NCBI GenBank assembly: GCA_030524345.1
Contig: JAUNGP010000002.1
Coordinates: forward strand, 1 to 64,000
Length of the DNA stretch: 64,000 bases
Source: Clostridia bacterium
Lineage (GTDB): Bacteria > Bacillota > Clostridia > TANB77 > CAG-465
Direction: 5' to 3'
Positions within the stretch are counted from its first letter, which is position 1. The number at the start of each line of letters is the position of its first letter. The notes under the pieces were generated by a model that saw nothing but the letters and a program-made list of their open reading frames with translations, did no database searches and had not been told where the DNA came from. The position numbers were made by a program, and so were the translations under genes. Positions 9,154 to 17,701 of this stretch are shown one piece after another.

Positions 9154-9882
9154 TTATTTTATATTTTCAGCTAAAACCCTTAAATGTCTAATACTATCTC
9201 TTAATGGTCTCAAATGAGGCTTTTTATTTCTCTTATCCTTTCTAAACTTTATATCTACTTCTATCAATTTTAAGTGATTCTTTTTTGCTTTAATCAGCAT
9301 TTCTGTTGCATACTCAAAACCTAGAGAAGTGAGATTTAGATTTTCTAATTTTTCCCTATCATACCCTCTAAGTCCAGAATTAAAATCTTTTATTCCTATA
9401 CCATATATACTATTTCCAATCATGGATATGATAGGTGTACCCAAATATCTATGTAAAAATGGCATTGCGCCTTTCTCCATATTATTGTTAAGTCTATTTC
9501 CAACAACCAGGTCATATCCTTCCTGTAACTTTTCTAATATTTCCATAACGTCATATAAATTATATGAATAATCTGCATCTCCCATTATCACATATTTACT
9601 ATTAGCAGCCTTTGTTCCTTCAATGAGAGCTATTCCATATCCTTTTTCTTTAACATTGATTACCCTTACTTCCTTGTTTCTGATAATTTCAATTGATCCA
9701 TCATTACTACCATTATCAACTACTAATATCTCACCATATATTTGATTATCTTTCAAAAATTTATTTGCTTCATCTACTACTTGTCCTATTGTTTCTTTCT
9801 CATTTAAACATGGTATTAAAATTGTTAGTTCTTTCATATATTTCACATAATAGATAGTATTACTATCCGTATCTCCTTTCAC
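9154..9882 (-). CDS. Family 2 glycosyltransferase (dolichyl/polyprenyl-phosphate sugar transferase type)
   Basis: GT-A fold enzyme of the DPM1/GtrB type that would move a sugar to a polyprenyl phosphate at the cytoplasmic face. Motifs: LTILIPCLNEKETIG at the start of the fold, DNGSNDGS, and the metal-binding GDADYSYN. It is 242 aa without C-terminal TM helices. The frame starts with a GTG directly after the stop of the membrane protein gene, so it is translationally coupled; an ATG at 9837 just before the fold is an alternative start. With its neighbour it probably forms a lipid-linked sugar donor and membrane transferase pair. Confidence 0.87.
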   Translation of the reverse strand: MKGDTDSNTIYYVKYMKELTILIPCLNEKETIGQVVDEANKFLKDNQIYGEILVVDNGSNDGSIEIIRNKEVRVINVKEKGYGIALIEGTKAANSKYVIMGDADYSYNLYDVMEILEKLQEGYDLVVGNRLNNNMEKGAMPFLHRYLGTPIISMIGNSIYGIGIKDFNSGLRGYDREKLENLNLTSLGFEYATEMLIKAKKNHLKLIEVDIKFRKDKRNKKPHLRPLRDSIRHLRVLAENIK

Positions 9883-11244
9883 CTAAATGATATAATATTT
9901 TAATATTATCACTATTATATCTATCATTATAAATATAGCAAATGCTATACTTTTATATTTTTTTACTCTTTGATCTATTAAATTAATCATCATAATTTGC
10001 GTACTCATACAAGTTGCTAATAGATTTCTATATGTAAAATAAGCATGTCCTAGTGAATGTTCTCTAACAACAATATACCATACAATAGGTAGTATTCCGA
10101 TAATTTCAAGTAATAAATTGCACTGTAACGTTTTATCTAACTTCTTAAATCTTATTTTTTCATATATTGTCATTATAATATTAATTAGGTATATTATTCC
10201 AATATATACTGCCACTGGTATACCAATATAATATAAATTTTTAATTAATGCACTAGATAATCCAGCTTTTGTTCCATCAACTCTATATATCGCTTGGCCA
10301 ATTGCATTTTTGATAAGATTTCTACCATATATAGCATCAACAAATAACCATTTTGAAAACCACATACTTGCATATCCTATTCCAAATAATATACAATATT
10401 TTATGCATTTTTTTATCAACAATTTTACATTCTCTTTTGGATTAATTAATACATATAATATTAAAGGAAACAATAAAATAACAACCGGTATGGTTAATAG
10501 ATCAAAAAACGCTGTTAACATTCCTACCACGAAAAAATATTTTTCATAATTTTTTATATCCACCCTTAGTAAAAATATACTTTCTATTAATATAAAACTA
10601 TATCCTATTGTTTCTTCCAAGCAAGTATATACTAAATATCCCTCAGTTACTACCATTCCAAATATAACTGCAATCAAATATTTTTTACCTATTTTTTTCT
10701 TAATATAATATAATAAAATTGAAATTAATATATAGTGAAAAATAAAACTTATTATTCTTATTTCATTATAATTAAACAAAGTTAACAATGGTCTTAAATA
10801 TACTAAATATCCATGCCAATACCTTGCATACTCTATTGCAATTAGATTTTCTCCATTTGTTAAGTCTACTAAATCATCTACTTGCGGAACTGCTGGTAAT
10901 AGTTTATCTACTTGACATGCTTCATCTTGATATGTCTTACTTGTTACACCATCCACATAATTACTTCTTGCAAATAACATAGAATAAAAAGGATGCTTAC
11001 TATCTATACTATATGCAGTATTTATCATCATTGCATCTGCAAATGTGTCAAAAGTAATTATTTTATGAAAAATCGCTACATGAAGTTTACTGCCAAACTT
11101 CATGATAACAGGAAGCGATTCACCAATGTTGGCTTTTAATTTGCTAGATGGTATTAAACATGAAAAATATAAACTCAACATACATATACTTAACACAACA
11201 CCAAATATCAATATATACTTCAAAAGATCTTTAATTTTTTTCAT
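9883..11244 (-). CDS. Polytopic membrane protein, likely glycosyltransferase-C-like
   Basis: This 453-aa protein has an N-terminal TM, a ~110-residue polar extracytoplasmic segment with a YARYWHGYLVYLRPL motif, and about 8-9 further TM helices. I do not recognise an exact family. Coupling to the GT2 gene (stop and GTG adjacent) is the usual layout for a polyprenyl-phosphate-sugar synthase with the membrane enzyme that uses its product, so a role in surface glycosylation or teichoic-acid decoration is inferred. No catalytic motif can be assigned with certainty. Confidence 0.75.
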   Translation of the reverse strand: MKKIKDLLKYILIFGVVLSICMLSLYFSCLIPSSKLKANIGESLPVIMKFGSKLHVAIFHKIITFDTFADAMMINTAYSIDSKHPFYSMLFARSNYVDGVTSKTYQDEACQVDKLLPAVPQVDDLVDLTNGENLIAIEYARYWHGYLVYLRPLLTLFNYNEIRIISFIFHYILISILLYYIKKKIGKKYLIAVIFGMVVTEGYLVYTCLEETIGYSFILIESIFLLRVDIKNYEKYFFVVGMLTAFFDLLTIPVVILLFPLILYVLINPKENVKLLIKKCIKYCILFGIGYASMWFSKWLFVDAIYGRNLIKNAIGQAIYRVDGTKAGLSSALIKNLYYIGIPVAVYIGIIYLINIIMTIYEKIRFKKLDKTLQCNLLLEIIGILPIVWYIVVREHSLGHAYFTYRNLLATCMSTQIMMINLIDQRVKKYKSIAFAIFIMIDIIVIILKYYII

Positions 11245-11290
11245 AACTCTTCCTTTTCTTATTTTTTAATATGTTTAATTCCTGATATAC

Positions 11291-11330
11291 AAAGGTTCTT
11301 CTGCAAGTTGAAAGAAGAACCTTTTTAATT
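11291..11330 (-). terminator. Hairpin after the large surface protein gene
   Basis: The 11-bp stem AAGGTTCTTCT/AGAAGAACCTT lies 20 nt past the stop at 11345. The T-run is stronger on the plus side (CCTTTTTAA) than on the minus side, so termination in the expected direction may be inefficient and let transcription continue into 11244-9154. Confidence 0.5.
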
Positions 11331-11344
11331 ATCTAATATTATTT

Positions 11345-14300
11345 CTACTTAATTTTATTTTTATTACTATTTCTTATAAAAATACTTCCAACAACTACTC
11401 CAATAATTGCTACAAGGAAAACTACTAAATATATCCAAATATTTTTATCCCCTGTGTCTACTGGTGGTTTATATGTACTTATATTAATTACTGTATATCC
11501 TTCTACTTTTTTCTTATAATTATCTGGTGTATTTTTTTCATCTACTGTATATTCTATTTCATCTCCCAGATCATTGTATTTTGGCAGTTTAAATTCATAG
11601 CTCCAGTTATTTGTCTTATTTACTGTTTCTTCTGCTACTACGTTATCTCCTGCAAACACTTGTAATGTTACACTTTCTGGTCGTTTTTCATATTCATCGT
11701 TATTGTCTTCCCATTTTTTTATTGCTTTTACTAATATTACTTCATCTGGTACTATAAATTTATTTTCTACTTTTTGTATTAACATATCTTCGTTTTCTAT
11801 TTCTATTTTCTTATAAAATTTATTTGTTATTTCTTTTTCATCTACTTTGTATTCTATCTCATTTCCATTCTCATCATATTTTGCTAATTCAAACTCATAT
11901 TTCCAGTTTGTTTTCTCACTTACTTCTCCCTCTGCTACTATTTCTTCTCCAACATATACTTGTAGTATTACACTATCGTCTCTTTTTCCTGCCTGATTTT
12001 CATTATCGTCCCATATCTTTTCTCCTATTATATTTATTCTATCTTCTGGTACTACAAATTTATTTGTTATTACATTTCCTACCGTATTTTTAATATAAAA
12101 TTCACTTACAAAATCTTCATCTACTGTATACTCTATTTCATTTCCTAGTTCATCATATCTTGCTAATTCAAATGTATGTTTCCATTCATTCTCACTACTT
12201 ACTACTTCTTCTGCTACTATTATTCCATTTCTTTTTATTTGTAATGTTACACTTTCTGGTCGTTTTCCAGCTTTATCATCATTATCATCCCATATTTTTA
12301 TAACTTCTAGATTCATTTTTTCGTCTAAATTTCTTATTGTCACTACATCTTTATTCTCAATTCTTGATAAAATTTCATTATTAATATAACTTTCTTCTCC
12401 TGCTCCAACTCCAGGTTCATCATATTTTTCTGTTAATACTGATGATATTATATTTTTATTTGATGTAATTGTATTTCTATATATAATATTTTCACTATTT
12501 AACACTTGATTTTTGCTATAAATTAATTTCTTATTCTCTATTTTTTCTCCATTTTCATCTACCTCATATATATAATATGTTTTTGAATTATCATATCTTT
12601 CTACTTCTATATTTATTTCTCCACTGCCATCTACTGTATTTAGAGGATATATATTATCTGTTTTAATATCTGTATCATTCTCAAATAATCCTATATAATA
12701 AGTATTATTTCCTTTTTCACCCTCTACAAATTTATTTACCTTCACGCTTATGTCACTTTCAATAGCAAGTTTCAATTTTTTCTCGTCTAATGAACTTATT
12801 AAATAATCTAATATTGTATTTCCAGACCCATTCCCAGGATCAAAAAAAATGACATCTGTTTCAAAACTAAATGTAGGTTCTGTAGATTTATCATCTCCTA
12901 CATAAACAAAATTTATTTTTTCTGTCTCATTAATATCTACTATATCAAAATAATATAATATATTTTGATCTTTTACATATATATATCTTTTCTCTGTATT
13001 AGGGTAATACCATTGATACCATAAAAATTTAGAATCATATCCAGTGATAATATCATAATCTTTATCATAATTTCGATAGTAATATGGCTTTATAAATTGT
13101 GTAAAAACATATTCTGGTATATACCCTGATATATCTTCATAATTATCATAAAGTCGTTCAACATTCCCCTCATAAATATATTTATATGGTAATTTATCAA
13201 CTTGATTTTTTATCAGTTCTTCTTCAGTTGCAATTATCCACTCAGAGTCATTTTCATATTCACTTGATAATATAAAATCATCACTTATTTTTTCCACATA
13301 TATCATACTAAGCAGAGATACATTGCTGAGATCATGCCAATAATAATTATACCTCAATGAATATAGGCTAAGAGGATATTGCATTCCAAATTCTACTTCT
13401 ACCTTTGTTCCTTCTTCATCTAACCACTTTACATTACTAAAAAGTGCTGGAGATACTCTTTGTGCTTTAAAACTGTATTCCTGTTCTGATTCTTCTAGTT
13501 TTACTGACTTTATATAATAGCTATTTTCCCCTATTCTTCTAATGTCTAGCAATTCTTCCCCTTCTAAAATATCAGCTTCAACATTAGTTATAGCTATATC
13601 ATAATCTTTATTTGAAATTGGATATATTTCATATGCTAAAACATTTCCTTCTTTTCCTATAAGATGTCCTCTTGAAGTCTTTATATTATCTTGAACAGTA
13701 TATATATTCATGAAAAGATCCTCTGTTGAATGATATTCAGATGGATCCATATAGTCTGCTTCACTAATATCCATTTTAACTGTAACCGCTTCTCTTCTTT
13801 TTAGTTTCAATTCATATATATCTTGATTTTCTTCAATTTTTTTTACATAGAAAACAGAACTCAGCGCATCATATGAATGTCCTTCTTCGCAAAATAATTC
13901 TAACTCATTACCATTTTCTAATATTGCATATCGATCAAATATTTTTGATGAAAAAACACTAAATTCAAGATATAAAGGTCCTATATACGGTTCTTTCCAA
14001 TTCCAATTCCAATCACTACTACCACTACTACCACCACGATTTTGATACTCTTCTATATTTATTTCATATGTTGCAATAGTACCATTTAAACCTATATAAT
14101 TTATACTATAATTTTGTTCATTACTTGTAAATTCTTTACTCTGTCCAATCCAAGCGGTTATTCCACTCATATATTGTGGTCCTGTTACTAAAAGATTCTT
14201 TAAATGATCTGTTTTATTATCATATCTTTCATCTTGCAAAAATTCACTTACATCAATATTTAAAGTAATTGTTCTATCTTCTGCATACGTTATCGCATTA

Positions 14301-14422
14301 TCATCATTAATTCCATTTACAACGATTATACTCATTACCACTATAAATGTTAACCATAAGAATACTGTAATAATTGACGTTTGCCTTCTTCTTTTAGGAT
14401 TTTCATTTTCCCCCTGTTTCAT
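11345..14422 (-). CDS. Cna-B repeat surface protein (1025 aa)
   Basis: Cell-surface protein. The short basic N-terminus (KRRRQTS) and one TM match the paralogue at 1-2875. About 660 residues of unrecognised beta-rich sequence follow, then three Cna-B-type repeats (about 705-800, 800-895 and 895-985), each with IWDDN/KWEDN, KR-x-[ED]SVTLQ and EIEYTVDE signatures. The C-terminus is PVDTGDKN followed by a hydrophobic helix and a basic tail (SNKNKIK). This is the layout of a sortase-anchored protein, but Thr-Gly follow a Val-Asp instead of a canonical LPxTG. GGGAGG lies 6 nt from the ATG. It is expressed from leader copy 2. An adhesin or stalk role is inferred. Confidence 0.87.
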   Translation of the reverse strand: MKQGENENPKRRRQTSIITVFLWLTFIVVMSIIVVNGINDDNAITYAEDRTITLNIDVSEFLQDERYDNKTDHLKNLLVTGPQYMSGITAWIGQSKEFTSNEQNYSINYIGLNGTIATYEINIEEYQNRGGSSGSSDWNWNWKEPYIGPLYLEFSVFSSKIFDRYAILENGNELELFCEEGHSYDALSSVFYVKKIEENQDIYELKLKRREAVTVKMDISEADYMDPSEYHSTEDLFMNIYTVQDNIKTSRGHLIGKEGNVLAYEIYPISNKDYDIAITNVEADILEGEELLDIRRIGENSYYIKSVKLEESEQEYSFKAQRVSPALFSNVKWLDEEGTKVEVEFGMQYPLSLYSLRYNYYWHDLSNVSLLSMIYVEKISDDFILSSEYENDSEWIIATEEELIKNQVDKLPYKYIYEGNVERLYDNYEDISGYIPEYVFTQFIKPYYYRNYDKDYDIITGYDSKFLWYQWYYPNTEKRYIYVKDQNILYYFDIVDINETEKINFVYVGDDKSTEPTFSFETDVIFFDPGNGSGNTILDYLISSLDEKKLKLAIESDISVKVNKFVEGEKGNNTYYIGLFENDTDIKTDNIYPLNTVDGSGEINIEVERYDNSKTYYIYEVDENGEKIENKKLIYSKNQVLNSENIIYRNTITSNKNIISSVLTEKYDEPGVGAGEESYINNEILSRIENKDVVTIRNLDEKMNLEVIKIWDDNDDKAGKRPESVTLQIKRNGIIVAEEVVSSENEWKHTFELARYDELGNEIEYTVDEDFVSEFYIKNTVGNVITNKFVVPEDRINIIGEKIWDDNENQAGKRDDSVILQVYVGEEIVAEGEVSEKTNWKYEFELAKYDENGNEIEYKVDEKEITNKFYKKIEIENEDMLIQKVENKFIVPDEVILVKAIKKWEDNNDEYEKRPESVTLQVFAGDNVVAEETVNKTNNWSYEFKLPKYNDLGDEIEYTVDEKNTPDNYKKKVEGYTVINISTYKPPVDTGDKNIWIYLVVFLVAIIGVVVGSIFIRNSNKNKIK

Positions 14423-14498
14423 TTTTAACCTCCCTATTTTTTAATATAGCTTTATCAGGTAATATTAAATAATTGATATTATTGTAGATTATAATAAC

Positions 14499-14538
14499 GC
14501 AAAAAGAGCTGGTATTGGCTTTGATTCCAATATCAGCT
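14499..14538 (-). terminator. P4 terminator-like hairpin of leader copy 2
   Basis: AGCTGATATTGG pairs with CCAATACCAGCT with one A-C mismatch retained, an 8-nt loop, then CTTTTTGCG. The stem is preserved although its sequence differs from copy 1. Confidence 0.6.
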
Positions 14539-14586
14539 TTATATCATAACGGGCAGAATTGTCCCTATTATTTATTTTTTTGTTTT

Positions 14587-14658
14587 TTATAGAACCACAT
14601 TGTGTGTGTGTGTGTGTGTGTGTAGTTCTTTCATCATTTCATGCATTTTAGTTACCAT
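14587..14658 (-). CDS. Leader peptide, copy 2 (23 aa, His-Thr repeat)
   Basis: Reads MVTKMHEMMKEL, HTHTHTH, NVVL, stop. It is the same length as copy 1 with one conservative replacement, and AAC-GTA became AAT-GTG, both silent. The SD AGAGGAAAG is retained. The (AC)11 tract has the same unit count as the other two copies. Confidence 0.5.
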   Translation of the reverse strand: MVTKMHEMMKELHTHTHTHNVVL

Positions 14659-14729
14659 AATCTTTCCTCTTTCTGTAATCAACAGTTGATTACGCTTATA
14701 TGATATCATCTTTTTACAACATTTTCAAG

Positions 14730-15239
14730 AGCTATTTTCTAAACAACAAAATCATATTTCTTTAAAATTTCAATAAAGAAAATAAGTGTAATATTATTAG
14801 TTAAACACTTTCTAATATTTAAATTTACTGTTTTTTAGAAGTGATTTTTTTATATAATTGTAATGTTATTATTGACTTTCTAAACTCAAAATATCTAATA
14901 GTCCATCTATAACTTTTATTTGTTACTTCTATAGCGTATAGTATCTTTTCAATAAAATTACTTCATATACTAATAGATAATTACAATGTACAAACCATTC
15001 TCAAATCTACTCATTAATATTGTTCTTTTATCACTTTTCAAACCCTTATGCAATCTTATCTATCATTATATCTCACAATAAATTTTCTTTCATTCATACT
15101 TATATATAACATATGGTATTTTTTTCGATTCATTTCATTTTGTATACCTATCTTACTTATTTCTGTTATGCTAGCAAAATCTAAGGTATAACTTCTATAT
15201 ATTTTATGCTACTATTTTATAATAACAATTATTATGCCT
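14730..15239. other. AT-rich stretch with no gene found
   Basis: About 510 nt of very AT-rich sequence without a convincing ORF, RNA or strong repeat on either strand. It may be remnant sequence upstream of the leader promoter. Confidence 0.5.
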
Positions 15240-15270
15240 AAAAAAAACAATAGGTTGCCCTACTGTTTAT
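15240..15270 (-). terminator. Terminator of the ireB-ruvX-DUF1292 operon
   Basis: The stem AACAGTAGG/CCTATTGTT with a GCAA loop is followed by eight Ts on the minus strand. Confidence 0.85.
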
Positions 15271-15274
15271 TATT

Positions 15275-15631
15275 TTATTCTTCATCCAATTCTTCTTGTT
15301 GCTTTGTAAATCTGTCAAAAACTTCTTTAGCCAATTCTTCATCTGTTACAGTATCATAAACTTCTTCTTCGCCATCTTGTTTTATCTCAAGAATTACAAC
15401 TTCAACGTCGCCTTCAGTTTCCTCTTCTGCTACTTCAGTAACAATTAAAAATGATCTTTCATCTTCCAAGGCAACAACATCTAATATTTCAAATTTTACA
15501 TCTTTTCCATCTTCATCTGTTAAAGTTATGATTGGAGACATATCTTCTGGTAATTCCATATGATCATGTCCACAACCTGAACATCCAGCACATCCTGATG
15601 CACATCCATTTACTTCTTCATTATTTGCCAT
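15275..15631 (-). CDS. DUF1292 (YrzB) family protein with Cys/His-rich N-terminus
   Basis: DUF1292 proteins are small, acidic and of unknown function, and in Bacillota follow ruvX. Here ~85 residues of acidic DUF1292 (ITLTDEDGKDVKFEILDV) are preceded by NGCASGCAGCSGCGHDHME, four Cys plus two His that could bind a metal. Strong SD AAAGGAGG 7 nt before the ATG at 15631 sets the start (118 aa). A terminator separates it from ruvX, so it may also have its own promoter. Confidence 0.85.
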   Translation of the reverse strand: MANNEEVNGCASGCAGCSGCGHDHMELPEDMSPIITLTDEDGKDVKFEILDVVALEDERSFLIVTEVAEEETEGDVEVVILEIKQDGEEEVYDTVTDEELAKEVFDRFTKQQEELDEE

Positions 15632-15707
15632 TTTATTTCCTCCTTTAACTAATATTATGTACATATTATACACTATTTATAGCAATTTGTACATATTTTA
15701 CTTCAAA

Positions 15708-15745
15708 AAAAGAAAAATTAGAGTAACAAAAAGCTACTCTAATTT
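15708..15745 (-). terminator. Terminator after ruvX
   Basis: The stem AAATTAGAGTA/TACTCTAATTT overlaps the end of ruvX and is followed by TTTCTTTTTTT on the minus strand. Confidence 0.8.
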
Positions 15746-16155
15746 CTAAGATGATTCAAATATCCCTCTAAAATATAGCTAGCAGCAAACTTATCTGCAA
15801 CTTTATTTTTATCTTTCTGAGAAATATTAAGTTCTTTCATCGTATGATATGCTGAAACTGTGGTAAGTCTCTCATCCCACTTATGAACGATAACTCCAAG
15901 TTTTTCTATTAAAGGAATTAGCTCGTCAATTTTTTCGGTCTTTTTAGACTTTGTACCATCCATATTTTTAGGATATCCTATCACAACTTCCTCTAAATCA
16001 TATTCACTAATTAATTTTCTTATACCACTAATGAATTTCTTATCACTACCGTTAATCACAAGTGTTTCAAGCCCATGTGCCATCATTCCTAACTCATCTG
16101 AAATTGCAAGACCTACTCTAACGTCTCCATAATCGATTCCAAGTATTCTTTTCAT
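15739..16155 (-). CDS. ruvX: RuvX/YqgF Holliday-junction resolvase-like, pre-16S rRNA nuclease
   Basis: RNase H-fold protein of 138 aa implicated in 16S rRNA 5'-end maturation. Motifs: RILGIDYGDVRVGLAISDE at the N-terminus, the VVIGYPKNMDGTKS loop, and KWDERLTTVSA, which carries the conserved D-E-R-L-T-T. All three acidic positions are present. It starts 4 nt after the ireB stop, in the standard Bacillota order. Confidence 0.95.
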   Translation of the reverse strand: MKRILGIDYGDVRVGLAISDELGMMAHGLETLVINGSDKKFISGIRKLISEYDLEEVVIGYPKNMDGTKSKKTEKIDELIPLIEKLGVIVHKWDERLTTVSAYHTMKELNISQKDKNKVADKFAASYILEGYLNHLRN

Positions 16156-16159
16156 TATT

Positions 16160-16405
16160 TTATATATCCAAATACTTTCTTATCATTTCTTGAAGTAAGT
16201 CATCTCTTTCAATCTTACAAATTAAAGCTCTTGCATTTTGGTGAGATGTTATATATGTAGGATCACCTGATAAAATATATCCAATAATTTGGCTTACTGG
16301 TTCATATCCCTTATCTTTTAAAGCTGCAACTACTTGTTCCATTATCTCCTTTACTCTTTTTGATTCATCTTTTTGTGGTTGAAATACTGTTGTATTCTGT
16401 TCCAT
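16160..16405 (-). CDS. ireB: IreB family regulatory protein (UPF0297)
   Basis: This 81-aa protein matches UPF0297: KRVKEIMEQVVAALKDKGYEP, QIIGYILSGDPTYITSH and ARALICKIERDDLL. In Enterococcus the homologue IreB is phosphorylated by the Ser/Thr kinase IreK and negatively affects cephalosporin resistance. AAAGGAG precedes the ATG. It is first in the ireB-ruvX-DUF1292 cluster. Confidence 0.95.
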   Translation of the reverse strand: MEQNTTVFQPQKDESKRVKEIMEQVVAALKDKGYEPVSQIIGYILSGDPTYITSHQNARALICKIERDDLLQEMIRKYLDI

Positions 16406-16456
16406 ATAATCACTCCTTTATATTTATTATATTATACATTATCATTTATAATAATA

Positions 16457-17515
16457 TTATACAATTTTTATAACATTAACATCCTTGATTCTATCAAACC
16501 CAGATGACATTCTCTGAACTTCTGATTCAATATTATTCTGTCTTCTAAAAGTATGTACTACTATTTGTGTATCTAATACCACTTTTTCATCTCCAAAAAA
16601 TTCGAATTCCGATTTGTACCTAGAAAGTAATCTCTCCAATACAGAATGTGATTTTTCTGCTGTATATCCAGGTATTAAGATTAAAAATCTAAGTCCACTA
16701 TATCTTATTAATATAGTTTGTTTTGGGAATACTTCTTTTGTCACATTTGCAAGTTTTATGAGTAAAGCATTACCAATATTTCTATTATATTTTTCATTGA
16801 TATCAGGTAAATTTTTTAAATATACTAATACAATAGCACTATTATCATATTCATTTAATACATTTCTAGCATTAGAATATAAATACATATTATTAAAAAA
16901 TCCCGTTTGCTTATCTACACTCTCAGCAATTTCAATCGTACTCTGATAGTTGATATTTTCTAAAAATACTCCTATGTTAGTTTTCAAATGATCCATTTCT
17001 AATGTACTAATATGTTCAAATTTATTTGCATTATCATCTTCTAATAAAATATATCCAAGATATGAATTATTATGATATATAGGTATGAACAATGTAGATC
17101 TTATTTTTCTTTCAATAGCACTTGTATATAATAAAGTATCCTCATTATCTACTGTTATATATTTTGCAGTATTCCTATGAATATTACTTTTAAATATATA
17201 ATCATTTGCTATATTAGCAATACTTGGCAAAAAAGTATTCTCTACGTTTGATGCTTTCACATTATTTTTATTCCCATCAAATAAAACAATCGATGAATAT
17301 TTTGACTCATATGTATTCAGTATTGCCTTATTCAATTTTTCAATTTTTTCATCAGTTGCGATCTTGTCCCCCATAATGTCAAAAAGTTTCTGTAATAACT
17401 CATTTGGCATACTAACTTTAGTATTTTTATAATGATTTAATTTTTGATACAAACAAATAATCAATATAATAGAAATTATTAACAATATAGTAACTATTAT
17501 AGTTAACGTTGTCAT
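16457..17515 (-). CDS. Membrane-anchored GAF protein with degenerate GGDEF domain
   Basis: An N-terminal TM (residues 2-25) is followed by a GAF-like domain (about 50-190) and a C-terminal GGDEF-fold domain (about 200-350; KQTGFFNNMYLY is the usual D-x-LT-G-L-x-N-R entry). The signature loop reads RYSGLRFLILIPG where an active cyclase has RYGGDEF, so GGDEF chemistry is lost and a sensing or binding role is likely. It sits between the propeller/Cna-B gene and ireB with no clear operon partner. Confidence 0.8.
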   Translation of the reverse strand: MTTLTIIVTILLIISIILIICLYQKLNHYKNTKVSMPNELLQKLFDIMGDKIATDEKIEKLNKAILNTYESKYSSIVLFDGNKNNVKASNVENTFLPSIANIANDYIFKSNIHRNTAKYITVDNEDTLLYTSAIERKIRSTLFIPIYHNNSYLGYILLEDDNANKFEHISTLEMDHLKTNIGVFLENINYQSTIEIAESVDKQTGFFNNMYLYSNARNVLNEYDNSAIVLVYLKNLPDINEKYNRNIGNALLIKLANVTKEVFPKQTILIRYSGLRFLILIPGYTAEKSHSVLERLLSRYKSEFEFFGDEKVVLDTQIVVHTFRRQNNIESEVQRMSSGFDRIKDVNVIKIV

Positions 17516-17658
17516 TTATTTATTCCTTTCCTATTTTTTTCTTTTGTAAGTAATAATCAATCATAATGTTATTTATATTCTATATTTTACTATATATCAT
17601 GTCAAATATCAAGTAAATAATAGAAAAAGATAATCATAAATCGTCTGATTATTATCTA

Positions 17659-17690
17659 TAAAAAAAGATTGAAAGATAAACTTTCAATCT
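17659..17690 (-). terminator. Terminator of the surface operon 20738-17702
   Basis: A perfect 10-bp stem (AGATTGAAAG/CTTTCAATCT) is followed by seven Ts on the minus strand, directly after the stop at 17702. Confidence 0.88.
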
Positions 17691-17701
17691 CTTATTTTCT
17701 T

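Larger units (their letters stand above)
14495..14728 (-). promoter_or_regulatory. His-Thr leader element, copy 2
   Basis: The parts occur in the same order as copy 1 on the minus strand: TTGAAA (14728-14723), 17 nt, TATCAT (14705-14700); P1 GTAATCA/TGATTAC (14693-14675); ORF 14658-14587; P2 AGAACTAC/GTGGTTCT with the (AC)11 loop (14629-14591), where an A-U pair has become G-U; P3 (14564-14551); P4 (14538-14507) and CTTTTTG. The P4 upper stem changed on both sides relative to copy 1 (ACTAG/CTAGT to ATTGG/CCAAT), which is compensatory. It lies 73 nt upstream of the surface gene starting at 14422. Confidence 0.7.

Noticed and set aside
14495..14728. T-box antitermination leader
   Set aside because: The conserved AGGGUGGNACCGCG box and a specifier loop are not present.
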